Shown: positions 33,099-40,418, counted from the stretch's first letter. The stretch is 40,418 nucleotides of DNA from an uncultured Atopobium sp. (GCA_937990665.1 CALKRF010000135.1:1-40418), one strand, 5' to 3'. A program made the numbers and translations. The notes: generated by a model from the sequence alone, not told the origin.

Positions 33099-33235
33099 TT
33101 TAGCAATTGCGTCATATTTTACCCTGTTATTTATTGATATTTGAGCGATACTAAAAAGACTACGTCCTAAAACAATAAGCACATCTTTTCGGCACAATTT
33201 TTACCCAAAGATGGCTTGTAAGGAGTAAGAGTTCT

Positions 33236-34534
33236 ATGGATGACAGCAGAATCTCGTTTGATCAGTGGGGTGATCTGTACGCAGATCGCGTTCAAACCAT
33301 GAGAAAAAGCGAAGTGCGAGATTTGTTTGCAGCACTGTCTCGTCCAGGTGTCATTGCGCTGTCTGGTGGCCTACCAGACATTTCTTCGCTGCCACTTGAT
33401 CAGGTTGCAGAGTGCGCTCGACGCTGCGTTGCTGTTGAGGGTCTCAGGTCTCTTCAATATGGCAACTCTGATGGTCGTATTGAGTGCAGAAGGACTATTT
33501 GCAAGATCTTGGCTGCTCAAGGCGTTGAAGCCGATCCTGATGAGATGATTTTGACTTCTGGTTCTCAGCAGGCGCTTGATTTCTTGGGTCGCGTCTTCCT
33601 TAACCCAGGAGACGATATTATCTGTGAGGGCCCAAGTTACCTTGGTGCGTTCCAGGCATTTTCTGCGTATGAGCCTACTGTTCACACCATTGATATGGAC
33701 GAAGAAGGCATTAGAACAGACCTTCTTGAGGCAAAGCTTAAAGAGCTCGCTAGCCAAGACAGAAAGCCCAAGTTCATCTACGTTATTCCTAACTTCAACA
33801 ACCCTGCGGGCATTACCATGTCTATGCCAAGGCGCCTGCGTCTTCTTGAGTTGGCTCACCAGTACAACATTCCTGTTGTTGAGGATGATCCGTATGGTCT
33901 TATCCGCTTTGAGGGAGAAGACCTGACGCGCCTCAAGACACTTGATTCAAACGTCATTTATCTGGGAACTACGTCAAAGATTTTTGCTCCTGGTTTGCGT
34001 CTTGCATGGATGGTTGCACCTCGTCACTTCCTTGAGCGCATCAACCTTGCTAAGTCTGGTTCTGACCTGTGTACCAGCCCCTTTAACATGATTCTTGCCG
34101 AGCATTACTTCAATGAAGTTGATTGGCAGGCGGCACTTGAGGTGTCTAAGTCTCGCTATAAAGAGAGAAAAGACGCTATGCTGGCAGCGCTTGCAGAGTT
34201 CTTCCCCAAAGATGTTACCTGGACAAAGCCAGAGGGTGGCTTGTTCCTGTGGGTAACTTTCCCGCCATACCTCAACACTGAGCAACTGCTTCCTCGTGCA
34301 ATCGAAGAGGGAGTTGCCTTTGTACCAGGCGTTTATTGCTATCCTGACCAGCGTATTAGTTCAAGCATGCGTCTGTGCTACTCATTTGAGACTCCAGAGC
34401 GCATCCACGAGGCAATCCGCAGGCTGTCTCTGTGCGTCCAAGATCGCATGGCGCTGTATCGCGCATTCCTAGAGGCTGGCGCGCTACCTGAGTCTTCTCA
34501 TTCTGAATCTTATTCTTCTGCAAGGGAGTGTTAA
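33236..34534 (+). CDS. PLP-dependent aminotransferase (2-aminoadipate/MocR-like class)
   Basis: Fold-type I aminotransferase, substrate unknown. The 432-residue product has LTSGSQQALDFLGR (PLP phosphate site), PNFNNPAGITMS, VVEDDPYGLIRFEGE (Asp contacting the pyridine ring), and YLGTTSKIFAPGLRLAWM (Schiff-base Lys in TTSK, then the Arg). The similarity is to LysN/2-aminoadipate aminotransferase-like enzymes; there is no N-terminal GntR DNA-binding domain, so it is not a full MocR regulator. AAGGAGTAAGAG precedes ATG 33236. First gene of an operon with the Ddl-like and ROK genes; only 2 bp separate it from the next start. Confidence 0.9.
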   Translation: MDDSRISFDQWGDLYADRVQTMRKSEVRDLFAALSRPGVIALSGGLPDISSLPLDQVAECARRCVAVEGLRSLQYGNSDGRIECRRTICKILAAQGVEADPDEMILTSGSQQALDFLGRVFLNPGDDIICEGPSYLGAFQAFSAYEPTVHTIDMDEEGIRTDLLEAKLKELASQDRKPKFIYVIPNFNNPAGITMSMPRRLRLLELAHQYNIPVVEDDPYGLIRFEGEDLTRLKTLDSNVIYLGTTSKIFAPGLRLAWMVAPRHFLERINLAKSGSDLCTSPFNMILAEHYFNEVDWQAALEVSKSRYKERKDAMLAALAEFFPKDVTWTKPEGGLFLWVTFPPYLNTEQLLPRAIEEGVAFVPGVYCYPDQRISSSMRLCYSFETPERIHEAIRRLSLCVQDRMALYRAFLEAGALPESSHSESYSSAREC

Positions 34535-34536
34535 GT

Positions 34537-35538
34537 ATGGCTACAAAAGTTGCTGTCATTATGGGTGGAGCCTCATTTGAGAGGAACTTCTCGCTCAAAA
34601 GTGGAGCTCTTGTTTCTGAGGCTTTGGAGAAGCGTGGCTATGAGGTTTTGCCGCTTGACGCTGACGCCCACCTGGTAGATACCCTTCGTGCCGAGAAACC
34701 CGATGTTGCGTTTGTGTGCCTTCACGGCGCGGGCGGAGAAGACGGTGCAGTACCTGCACTTTTGGAGTTCCTCAAGATTCCGTATGTGGGTTCAAGGCCT
34801 GCATCTTGTAGGGCAGCCTGGAACAAGGCTGACATGCCGTTTATTGTGCGCCAGGCCTGGTCAAAGGAGGAGTCCGAGGTCATCTGGCCTCCTCAGATTG
34901 TGTTGACTGCCAGCGCATTTAAAGACCTTGGCGCAGCTGCCGCCCTTGACCTGGTTCCCGAGCGCCTTGGCGGCGGCGTTGGCTTCCCTCTAGCAGTTAA
35001 GCCTGTTCACGGAGGCTCTGCCATGGGCCTTTCCAAGGTTGATAGCGCTGACCAGCTTGGACCAGCACTTCTCGGTGCACTTGGTTTTGACGACTCCGTC
35101 ATTATCCAGCAGTGGGTTGATGGCGTTGAGGTAAGTGTTACCGTGCTCTCTGACGCAGATGGCGAGAAAACCCTGCCACCAGTTGAGATTTCGGTGACCG
35201 AGGGTATTTACGATACGGATGCTCGCCTTGATCCAGAGCGTATTCAGCACTTCTGCCCAGTTCGTCCTGAGTCGCTTGCTGCTCTTGGCGCAGATCCAGC
35301 TGAGGCTCGTGAGGCGCTTGAGCGCGCAGCTCTTGAGGTGTTTACGGCGTACGGCTGCAGAGATCTTGCTCGTATCGACTTTATTTGGGATGGACATCAC
35401 GTTATGGTCATGGGTTTGAAGACGTTCCCAGGACTTACCGAGACCTCCCTTGTTCCAATGGCTATTGAGGCTGCAGGATACGCTGTTGAAGACGTTCTTG
35501 CGCAGCTTGTTGAAGGCGCACTTAAGCGCGGTAACTAG
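34537..35538 (+). CDS. D-alanine-D-alanine ligase-like ATP-grasp protein with altered metal site
   Basis: Ddl joins two D-alanines for peptidoglycan precursors using ATP and two Mg ions. The 333-residue product follows Ddl along its length: MGGASFERNFSLKSG (catalytic Glu kept), CLHGAGGEDGAVPALLEFL, KPVHGGSAMGLSKV (ATP loop), ARIDF (Arg and metal Asp kept), and PGLTETSLVPMA. But the segment that should read L-E-x-N-T reads MGLKT, so the metal-binding Glu and Asn are Gly and Lys, and a nucleotide-binding E-K-W position is QQW. AAGGGAG sits eight bases before ATG 34537. Either activity is changed or lost, or this is a related ligase with another role. It sits tightly between the aminotransferase and ROK genes. 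Confidence 0.75.
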   Translation: MATKVAVIMGGASFERNFSLKSGALVSEALEKRGYEVLPLDADAHLVDTLRAEKPDVAFVCLHGAGGEDGAVPALLEFLKIPYVGSRPASCRAAWNKADMPFIVRQAWSKEESEVIWPPQIVLTASAFKDLGAAAALDLVPERLGGGVGFPLAVKPVHGGSAMGLSKVDSADQLGPALLGALGFDDSVIIQQWVDGVEVSVTVLSDADGEKTLPPVEISVTEGIYDTDARLDPERIQHFCPVRPESLAALGADPAEAREALERAALEVFTAYGCRDLARIDFIWDGHHVMVMGLKTFPGLTETSLVPMAIEAAGYAVEDVLAQLVEGALKRGN

Positions 35539-35546
35539 GGGGTTTC

Positions 35547-36515
35547 ATGGAATACGTATTGGGTATTGATGTTGGTGGAACTACCATCAAACTGGGACTT
35601 TTTTCTGCAGAAGGAGAGCTGCTTTCTGAGCAGAAGGTCAAGACGCCCTCACTTGATAACGAGGATGGTTATCAGACAGTAACCGATGCCATCAAGCTGA
35701 TTGTTCATGGTCAAAAGGCAAGCCGCAACGATGTTATTGCGTGTGGTTTGGATATTCCAGGTCCTGTTGCAGATGACGGAACCGTTGGTCTTCTCGCCAA
35801 TGTAGACATTGACCCTGAGGGATTGGTGCAGTCAATCAATATGTGCCTGCCAAACGCAACCATCGCGTTTGTCAACGACGCTAACGCTGCAGCTTTGGGC
35901 GAGGCGTGGGCTGGCGTTGCTGTGGGCGTGCCTTCGTTTGTGCTGATTGCACTGGGAACAGGCGTTGGCGCAGGCGTTGTCGTAGACGGCAAGCTTGCTG
36001 CGGGTGCTTTTGGCGCTGGCGGCGAGATTGGTCACATTATTGTTGAGCCAGAAGAGACGCTGACCTGCGGTTGCGGTCGTCACGGCTGCTTGGAGCAGTA
36101 TGCTTCCGCTAAGGGAGTTGTCCGCCTGTACCTGGAGGAATGCGTTGCTCGAGGCGTTGTTCCTGTAAACATTGAGCACGAGACCGATACCGTGTCTGTG
36201 TTTAGAGCTCACGCTCAGGGTGATGAATGCGCAACCCTTGCTATCCACAAGATGTGCCACTACCTGGGCCTTGCTATGGCACAAGTCTCGTGCGTGGTTG
36301 ATCCTGCTATGTTCTTGATTGGTGGTGGCGTTGCGGGTTCGTTTGCAACATTTGCTACTGAGCTTCGCGAGAGCTTTGAGCAGTACGCTCTGCCAGTAAG
36401 TAAGGGCGCTCGTATTGAGGCTGCTAGCTTGGGCAATCAGGCTGCAATGTATGGTTGTGCATACGAGGCACTGCGTCTGAGAAAAGAACGCTTTGGCCAG
36501 GAGGATGCAGAGTAG
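35547..36515 (+). CDS. ROK-family glucokinase-like sugar kinase
   Basis: Phosphorylates glucose or a related sugar with ATP. The 322-residue product has GIDVGGTTIKLGLF (phosphate loop), NDANAAALGE (catalytic Asp), GEIGHIIVEP (sugar-binding E-x-G-H), and CGCGRHGCLEQYAS, the zinc-binding ROK signature. No N-terminal DNA-binding domain, so a kinase and not a ROK repressor. Starts 8 bp after the Ddl-like gene, behind AGGGGG. Glucokinase is the default assignment; other hexoses or N-acetylhexosamines are possible. Confidence 0.88.
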   Translation: MEYVLGIDVGGTTIKLGLFSAEGELLSEQKVKTPSLDNEDGYQTVTDAIKLIVHGQKASRNDVIACGLDIPGPVADDGTVGLLANVDIDPEGLVQSINMCLPNATIAFVNDANAAALGEAWAGVAVGVPSFVLIALGTGVGAGVVVDGKLAAGAFGAGGEIGHIIVEPEETLTCGCGRHGCLEQYASAKGVVRLYLEECVARGVVPVNIEHETDTVSVFRAHAQGDECATLAIHKMCHYLGLAMAQVSCVVDPAMFLIGGGVAGSFATFATELRESFEQYALPVSKGARIEAASLGNQAAMYGCAYEALRLRKERFGQEDAE

Positions 36516-36538
36516 GAGTAGGTTTCTGGTGCACGTTC

Positions 36539-36584
36539 TTCTCGCCCAGAAAAGCATGGGTACGTTTGAGTACCTGGCGAGAAA
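36539..36584 (+). terminator. Hairpin made of two inverted motif copies
   Basis: TTCTCGCCcAG (36539-36549) pairs with CTGGCGAGAA (36575-36584) except for one bulged C, and GGTAC/GTACC (36560-36575) forms an inner stem. The outer arms are exactly one complement and one direct motif copy. AAACATC follows without a real T-run, so termination activity is uncertain. Confidence 0.65.
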
Positions 36585-36679
36585 AACATCAGAGTTTCCG
36601 ACACAAACGCCGCACTAAATGAAAGTACGTTCAATAACATAATTTTCTGGTTACAATTTACGTAAAAGCGTAGGTATTT

Positions 36680-36713
36680 AAGCTGCTCAGTGCTAACATT
36701 GAGCAGCTTTTTT
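36680..36713 (+). terminator. Rho-independent terminator or attenuator before the fructose operon
   Basis: AAGCTGCTCA (36680-36689) pairs with TGAGCAGCTT (36700-36709) around a 10-nt loop, followed by TTTT. It lies 165 bp after the ROK gene and 48 bp before the PTS gene. A possible promoter (TTCAAT, then TACAAT near 36650) upstream would make it an attenuator in the fructose leader. Confidence 0.85.
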
Positions 36714-36717
36714 GGTT

Positions 36718-36740
36718 GTGTTTGGAACAATTCCGAACAC
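36718..36740 (+). promoter_or_regulatory. 23-bp near-palindrome, candidate fructose-operon operator
   Basis: GTGTT-T-GGAA-CAA-TTCC-G-AACAC is palindromic except for one T/G pair. It lies between the terminator and the ribosome binding site (AAAGGGGAG) of the PTS gene. DeoR- or LacI-type repressors (FruR-like) often bind here in other bacteria; no regulator gene is in the window, so the protein is unknown. Confidence 0.55.
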
Positions 36741-36760
36741 TAGGATGAAAGGGGAGTGCT

Positions 36761-38266
36761 GTGGCTGACGAGTCAAAGTATGACATCGTTGCTGCTACTG
36801 GTTGCCCAACCGGTATTGCGCACACCTTTATGGCTAAGGAGGCCTTGGAGAAGGCCGCCGCAGCTAAAGGTCTTACCATTAAGGTTGAGACGCACGGCCA
36901 GGTCGGTGTAGAGAACGAGCTCACCGCAGCTGAAATCAGGAACGCCAAGGCAGTAGTTGTTGCTGCCGATAAGGACGTTCAGGCCGAGCGTTTTGCCGGA
37001 AAACCAATGGTAAATGTTGGTGTTACTGCAGCTATTAAGGATGCAGAGGGTCTTATCGACCGCGCTCTTGTTGCTCAACCTGAGGGCGAGCTGGCAGAGG
37101 CAGACGACGCTCCTGTTTCTAGCACCATTGAGAAAGAGTCTGTAGGCCACATCATCTATAAGCACCTCATGAACGGCGTTAGCCACATGCTGGTCTTTGT
37201 TGTTGCTGGTGGTGTTCTGACTGCAGTTTCATTCCTCTGGGGCATCACTTCCTTCAGCTCCACTCAGCCTGACTACAACAGCTTTGCTGCCATGCTCAAG
37301 ATCATCGGTGGCATTGCAATGGGCCTCATGGTTCCAGTTCTTTCTGCTTACATTGCTGAGTCTATCGGCAAGCGCCCTGCTCTTGTTCCTGGTTTTGTTG
37401 CAGGTATGATTGCTATCCAGGGCCTTCCAATCAACCCAACTACTGGCATGATTGATGCTGGCGGCGCTGGTGTTGGTTTTGGCTTCCTGGGCGGCATCGT
37501 CGGCGGCTTCCTTGCCGGTTATGTCATCGTTGGTCTTGAGAAGCTCCTTGCAGGTCTTCCAAAGAACCTTGATGGCCTGAAGGCAATCTTCCTGTACCCA
37601 CTGCTTTCCACCACCATTGTTGGCCTGGTTATGCTGGGTATTTCTGGTCCTATGGCAGCAATTAACACTGGCATGATGAACTTCCTGCGCGGCCTGTCTG
37701 CTTCTGGCCCAATTGTCCTTGGTCTCGCAATTGGTTGCATGTGCGCATTTGACATGGGTGGCCCAGTTAACAAGGCAGCTTACGTTACCGGTACTGCACT
37801 TCTGACCGAGGCTCTTGCTGCTGGTGTTGGTACCCCAACCTATGAGTTTGGTACTAACTTCATGGCTGCAGTTTCTGCTGCTTGTATTGTTCCTCCACTG
37901 ATCACCACCTTTGCTGTCGTTGTTGGTAAGAAGTATTTCACCAAGTCCGACTTCAACGCTGGTCTGGTCAACTTCATTCTTGGCTGCACCCACATTACCG
38001 AGGGCGCTATTCCATTCATGACCAAGAACATTTGGCCTGTCATGCCTATCATGATGATCGGTTCTTCCATCGGCTCCATCTTGACGCTGCTCTTTGGTGT
38101 CCACGACCCAGCACCTCACGGTGGCTTCCTGGTTCTTCCCGTTGTCGATGGCGGCCTCAAGTGGGTTCTCGCCATTCTCATTGGTGCTGTTGTTGGCGGT
38201 ATTCTCTTTGTTGCTTTCAAGGCATACGAGTACCGCAAGAACGGCAACCAGATTGTCGAGGGCTAA
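36761..38266 (+). CDS. Fructose-specific PTS transporter, fused IIB and IIC
   Basis: Imports fructose and phosphorylates it to fructose-1-phosphate. Residues 1-110 are the IIB domain, with the phospho-Cys in AATGCPTGIAHT and a Ser/Lys-rich Rossmann-like fold; residues about 125-500 are the IIC channel with about nine helices (GISSF, GVGFGFLGGIVGGFLAGY, and FDMGGPVNKAAY). No IIA domain is attached and none is encoded in the window, so IIA (and HPr) must come from elsewhere. The start is GTG, preceded by AAAGGGGAG. A hairpin separates it from the fruK gene 140 bp downstream. Confidence 0.93.
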   Translation: MADESKYDIVAATGCPTGIAHTFMAKEALEKAAAAKGLTIKVETHGQVGVENELTAAEIRNAKAVVVAADKDVQAERFAGKPMVNVGVTAAIKDAEGLIDRALVAQPEGELAEADDAPVSSTIEKESVGHIIYKHLMNGVSHMLVFVVAGGVLTAVSFLWGITSFSSTQPDYNSFAAMLKIIGGIAMGLMVPVLSAYIAESIGKRPALVPGFVAGMIAIQGLPINPTTGMIDAGGAGVGFGFLGGIVGGFLAGYVIVGLEKLLAGLPKNLDGLKAIFLYPLLSTTIVGLVMLGISGPMAAINTGMMNFLRGLSASGPIVLGLAIGCMCAFDMGGPVNKAAYVTGTALLTEALAAGVGTPTYEFGTNFMAAVSAACIVPPLITTFAVVVGKKYFTKSDFNAGLVNFILGCTHITEGAIPFMTKNIWPVMPIMMIGSSIGSILTLLFGVHDPAPHGGFLVLPVVDGGLKWVLAILIGAVVGGILFVAFKAYEYRKNGNQIVEG

Positions 38267-38352
38267 GCGTTACGCTTAGCACACTCGGCGGCGTTTGAGT
38301 TTTGCCCAGAATTTACGTACAGTTTGGGTGCAGACTCAGATAATCGAAGTAA

Positions 38353-38392
38353 AATATGGACTCGGCGATTTCGTCGGGTCCATATTTGTTTC
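38353..38392 (+). terminator. Intercistronic hairpin between PTS and fruK
   Basis: AATATGGAC (38353-38361) pairs with GTCCATATT (38378-38386), and the stem continues through TCGGCG/CGTCGG to an ATTT loop; TTTGTTT follows. It may end part of the PTS transcript or stabilise it, tuning fruK level. Confidence 0.65.
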
Positions 38393-38405
38393 AGAGGGAG
38401 CTTTG

Positions 38406-39323
38406 ATGATTTACACACTTACCACTAATCCTGCAATCGACATGAACGTCAACTCGGGAGTTCCTTCTTATACGCACGTCAACCGCACAACCGATGCCGT
38501 TTATACACCAAACGGCAAGGGTCTGAACGTTTCATTTACGCTTGCTCACTACGGCGTTGAGTCCACTATCCTGGGCTTTTTTGGTGGATTTTCGGGCAAT
38601 TATATTGTTGAAGAGGCATCCAAGATTTGTCCGGTCAAACCAGTGTGGATTGACGGTATTACCCGCGTAAACATTTTTGTGACCACGCCAGAAGGCGAGC
38701 TCAAGTTCCCTAACGCAGGCGCTCCCGTTATTCGTTCCAAGCAAGACGAGATGCTTGAGCTGCTGCGTACTGCGCCTGACTTGGACGTGCTGGTGGTCTC
38801 CGGCTCGCTTTCTCCTGAGATGGATCCAACCTTCTACGACGAGCTCTTTGATCTTTGTCATGAGCGCGGCGCTGAACTGGTCCTGGACATCTCTCATAAA
38901 CACCTCGCAGAACTTGTCGAGAAAAAACCACTGCTCATTAAGCCAAACGACGAAGAAGTGGCAGAGATTTTTGGTGTCGACGTCCATAACGAGGCCGACG
39001 TTCTTCTCGCCCTCCACAAGATTCACGAGCGCGGTGCAAAGAACATCCTGCTTACGCTTGGCGGCGAAGGCGCGTACTTCTTCAACGGCGAGCACGTCTG
39101 GCATGCAAACGCTGCACAGGTAGAGGTACTTTCGACGGCATGCGCGGGCGATTCGACACTGGCAAGCTTCATGTCGGTTTGGCTTGAGGATCCGTCGGCT
39201 GTCGAGAAGGCTCTGACGCGCGCGATGGCTACCGGCGGAAACGTTGCGATGAGCGCTGGCTTGGGCGACTTTGCGCTGGTCGAGAAGATCGCGGAGTCTA
39301 TTCACGTTGAGCTGGTGGAGTAG
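38406..39323 (+). CDS. fruK: 1-phosphofructokinase (PfkB family)
   Basis: Converts fructose-1-phosphate to fructose-1,6-bisphosphate with ATP, the step after PTS uptake. The 305-residue product starts TLTTNPAIDMNV, has PNGKGLNVSFTLAHYG (sugar-binding and PfkB signature 1), VVSGSLSPEMDPTFYDEL, IKPNDEEVAEIFG and CAGDST (catalytic Asp in a GAGDS-type motif with the first Gly replaced by Cys). The start is ATG 38406 behind GAGGGAG; the reading frame is open for 37 more codons upstream, but they overlap the hairpin. The tagatose-6-phosphate kinase branch is a less likely alternative because of the upstream fructose PTS. Confidence 0.9.
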   Translation: MIYTLTTNPAIDMNVNSGVPSYTHVNRTTDAVYTPNGKGLNVSFTLAHYGVESTILGFFGGFSGNYIVEEASKICPVKPVWIDGITRVNIFVTTPEGELKFPNAGAPVIRSKQDEMLELLRTAPDLDVLVVSGSLSPEMDPTFYDELFDLCHERGAELVLDISHKHLAELVEKKPLLIKPNDEEVAEIFGVDVHNEADVLLALHKIHERGAKNILLTLGGEGAYFFNGEHVWHANAAQVEVLSTACAGDSTLASFMSVWLEDPSAVEKALTRAMATGGNVAMSAGLGDFALVEKIAESIHVELVE

Positions 39324-39460
39324 GAGCGGGGATCGTTGGATTGAAGTGCGTTTAGTCTTCATATCTGCAAAATAAGTCTTTTCTCGCTTCTTGATTTCGT
39401 GTAACGTATAAGGGCTAATGTGATAATTAGGTTTTCAAACCTCTAAAGAAGGAGAGTGCA

Positions 39461-40258
39461 ATGTCCGGACACTCTAAGTGGGCCACAACCAAGCACAAGA
39501 AAGCAGCTATCGACGCTAAGCGTTCCTCGCTGTTCTCTAAGCTTTCCCGCAACATTACTGTTGCCGCAAAGATGGGTGGCGACCCAAATCCGGACAACAA
39601 CGCTAGCTTGTCTGCCGCTGTTGCCCGTGCTCGCATGGTCTCCATGCCTAACGCAAAGATTCAGGCCGCTATCGATAAGGCATTTGGCGCTGGCGCTGAT
39701 GCTGCCATTTACGAGGAGATCGTTTACGAGGGATACGGTCCTGCAGGCGTCGCAGTTTACGTTGACTGCCTGACTGACAACAAGAACCGTACCGCAGCAG
39801 ACGTTCGTTCCGCATTTACCCACTCTGGCGGCAATCTTGGTACCGCAGGTTCCGTTGCGTTCCAGTTTGAGCGCAAGGGCTCCATCGCAGTTGACAAGGT
39901 TATTGTCTCCGAGGAGAAGAAGGTTGCTGACCGCGAGAACGCTGTCGACGAGGACGAGTTCATGATGGCAGTTGCCGAGGCTGGCGGAAACGATTACGAG
40001 GACGCTGGCGATCAGTGGATTGTTTGGACTGCATACGACAAGATGCAGGATGTCCAGAAGGGCCTCGAGGCTCAGGGCATTGAGGTTAAGGGTTCCGAGC
40101 TTACTATGGTTCCAACCACCCCAACTGACGTCTCCGTTTCTGATGCAAAGAAGGTTCAGCGTCTTATCGATAAGCTCGACGAGCTCGATGATGTTCAGAA
40201 CGTCTACAGCACTATGAACATTACCGACGAGATTGCTGCTGCTCTCGAGGAGGAGTAA
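39461..40258 (+). CDS. yebC: YebC/PmpR-family protein
   Basis: Conserved cytosolic protein, long described as a transcriptional regulator and, in recent work on related proteins, as a factor that helps ribosomes at difficult proline stretches. The 265-residue product begins with the invariant MSGHSKWATTKHKKAAIDAKR, has KLSRNITVAAKMGGDPNPDNN and YEGYGPAGVAVYVDCLTDNKNRT, and the domain 2-3 region RKGSIAV to LEEE. Length matches the family (about 240-250) with a small acidic insert around residues 150-170. GAAGGAGAG precedes the ATG. Alone in its unit, followed by a strong terminator. Confidence 0.96.
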   Translation: MSGHSKWATTKHKKAAIDAKRSSLFSKLSRNITVAAKMGGDPNPDNNASLSAAVARARMVSMPNAKIQAAIDKAFGAGADAAIYEEIVYEGYGPAGVAVYVDCLTDNKNRTAADVRSAFTHSGGNLGTAGSVAFQFERKGSIAVDKVIVSEEKKVADRENAVDEDEFMMAVAEAGGNDYEDAGDQWIVWTAYDKMQDVQKGLEAQGIEVKGSELTMVPTTPTDVSVSDAKKVQRLIDKLDELDDVQNVYSTMNITDEIAAALEEE

Positions 40259-40369
40259 GCTCTCTGGTCTGTGCCGCGCGACGCGCTCCGCTCTGTGTGA
40301 CGATACGCGACGAGCGCAAAATCGCGAGCGGCAACAAAACTGCACTTCAAAGCCCTGCCAGTTTGAACT

Positions 40370-40408
40370 GCCTCCCATTTCTTGGACATAAGAAATGGGA
40401 GGCTTTTT
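40370..40408 (+). terminator. Rho-independent terminator
   Basis: GCCTCCCATTTCTT (40370-40383) pairs perfectly with AAGAAATGGGAGGC (40390-40403) around GGACAT, followed by TTTTT. The intervening 40259-40340 is GC-rich and holds no gene that I see. Confidence 0.95.
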
Positions 40409-40418
40409 ATGCGTATGG

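Larger units (their letters stand above)
81..39011. repeat. Dispersed GGCGAGAA motif family (23 exact 8-mers)
   Basis: Exact GGCGAGAA on the plus strand starts at 81, 3513, 4739, 6161, 10967, 16632, 20623, 22659, 23821, 24794, 35161 and 36577. The complement TTCTCGCC starts at 364, 1669, 2400, 3577, 5211, 13383, 19155, 35791, 36539, 38166 and 39004. The base before the motif is mostly T (15 of 23) or G (6), and the base after is a purine in 21 of 23. Two extended forms recur: GGCGAGAAACCC (81, 10967 and complements ending at 371 and 3584) and GGCGAGAAGAACGT (3513, 24794, and complements at 36539 and 39004 in shorter form). Eight copies are intergenic although spacers make up only roughly a tenth of the window. 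Many one-mismatch copies (AGCGAGAA, GACGAGAA, CGCGAGAA) also occur. The count was made by eye and may miss copies. Confidence 0.9.

Noticed and set aside
37229..38119. Long minus-strand open frame opposite the fructose PTS gene
   Set aside because: Antisense to a gene with full IIB and IIC motifs; composition (Asn, Lys and His runs) is that of a shadow frame.
81..39011. GGCGAGAA as a Chi or KOPS site
   Set aside because: Those words are strongly biased to one strand along a replichore; here the two orientations are nearly equal (12 and 11). Not fully excluded without the replication origin position.
1..40418. CRISPR array, tRNA, rRNA, insertion sequence or prophage
   Set aside because: I looked for regularly spaced repeats, cloverleaf segments, terminal inverted repeats with transposase, and phage genes, and found none that I could support.

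Overview
The window looks like chromosomal DNA of an Atopobium/Lancefieldella-type member of the Coriobacteriia (Actinomycetota). This is an inference from mid-range GC with AT-rich spacers, AGGAGG-type ribosome binding sites, compact short operons, and fermentative gene content (fructose PTS, ROK sugar kinase, mannose-6-phosphate isomerase, CBS-containing pyrophosphatase, amino-acid and peptide catabolism). No rRNA, tRNA, CRISPR array, phage or transposase gene was found. Most genes are ordinary housekeeping or accessory functions.

Layout. 1-7171: a gene end, a LOTUS/DUF3825-like putative RNA-binding protein (-), a membrane-linked glycerophosphodiester phosphodiesterase (+), a metal P-type ATPase behind a perfect 16-bp palindrome (+), and the yfbR-trmB-like pair (-). 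7453-10915: amidohydrolase, COG0523 metallochaperone GTPase and sirtuin, each in its own transcription unit with a strong terminator. 11024-15574: family II pyrophosphatase (-) divergent from a MORN-repeat membrane protein that is translationally coupled to an OatA-like O-acetyltransferase. 15575-16139: a 565-bp gene-free stretch with hairpins and three copies of a 25-bp repeat. 16140-20536: ettA, ferritin, an EamA transporter and type I asparaginase. 20687-24687: small membrane proteins, a GH25 lysozyme coupled to a UPF0371 protein, and an archaeal-type peptidyl-tRNA hydrolase. 24905-27702: an AT-rich accessory stretch with an orphan type IV prepilin peptidase, a 165-nt array of hairpins with C-rich loops, an HTH protein, a Cys-rich mini-protein and a TetR regulator. 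27788-33039: two lipoproteins, manA, mscL with a zinc ribbon, and an M32 carboxypeptidase. 33236-36515: an operon of a PLP aminotransferase, a Ddl-like ATP-grasp protein lacking two metal-site residues, and a ROK kinase. 36761-39323: fructose PTS IIBC and 1-phosphofructokinase with palindromic and attenuator-like control. 39461-40258: yebC.

The most striking signal is not a gene. The 8-mer GGCGAGAA (or its complement TTCTCGCC) was found 23 times by eye, where about 1.2 would be expected by chance. It occurs on both strands almost equally, in several reading frames, is enriched between genes, and often sits in transcription-terminator hairpins. Extended forms are GGCGAGAAACCC (four exact copies) and GGCGAGAAGAACGT. 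This is the signature expected of a DNA-uptake-type sequence (compare Neisseria DUS and Pasteurellaceae USS), or of another genome-wide mark. A type IV prepilin peptidase, a component of pilus-based DNA uptake machines, lies in the same window. I know of no description of such a sequence in this class of bacteria.
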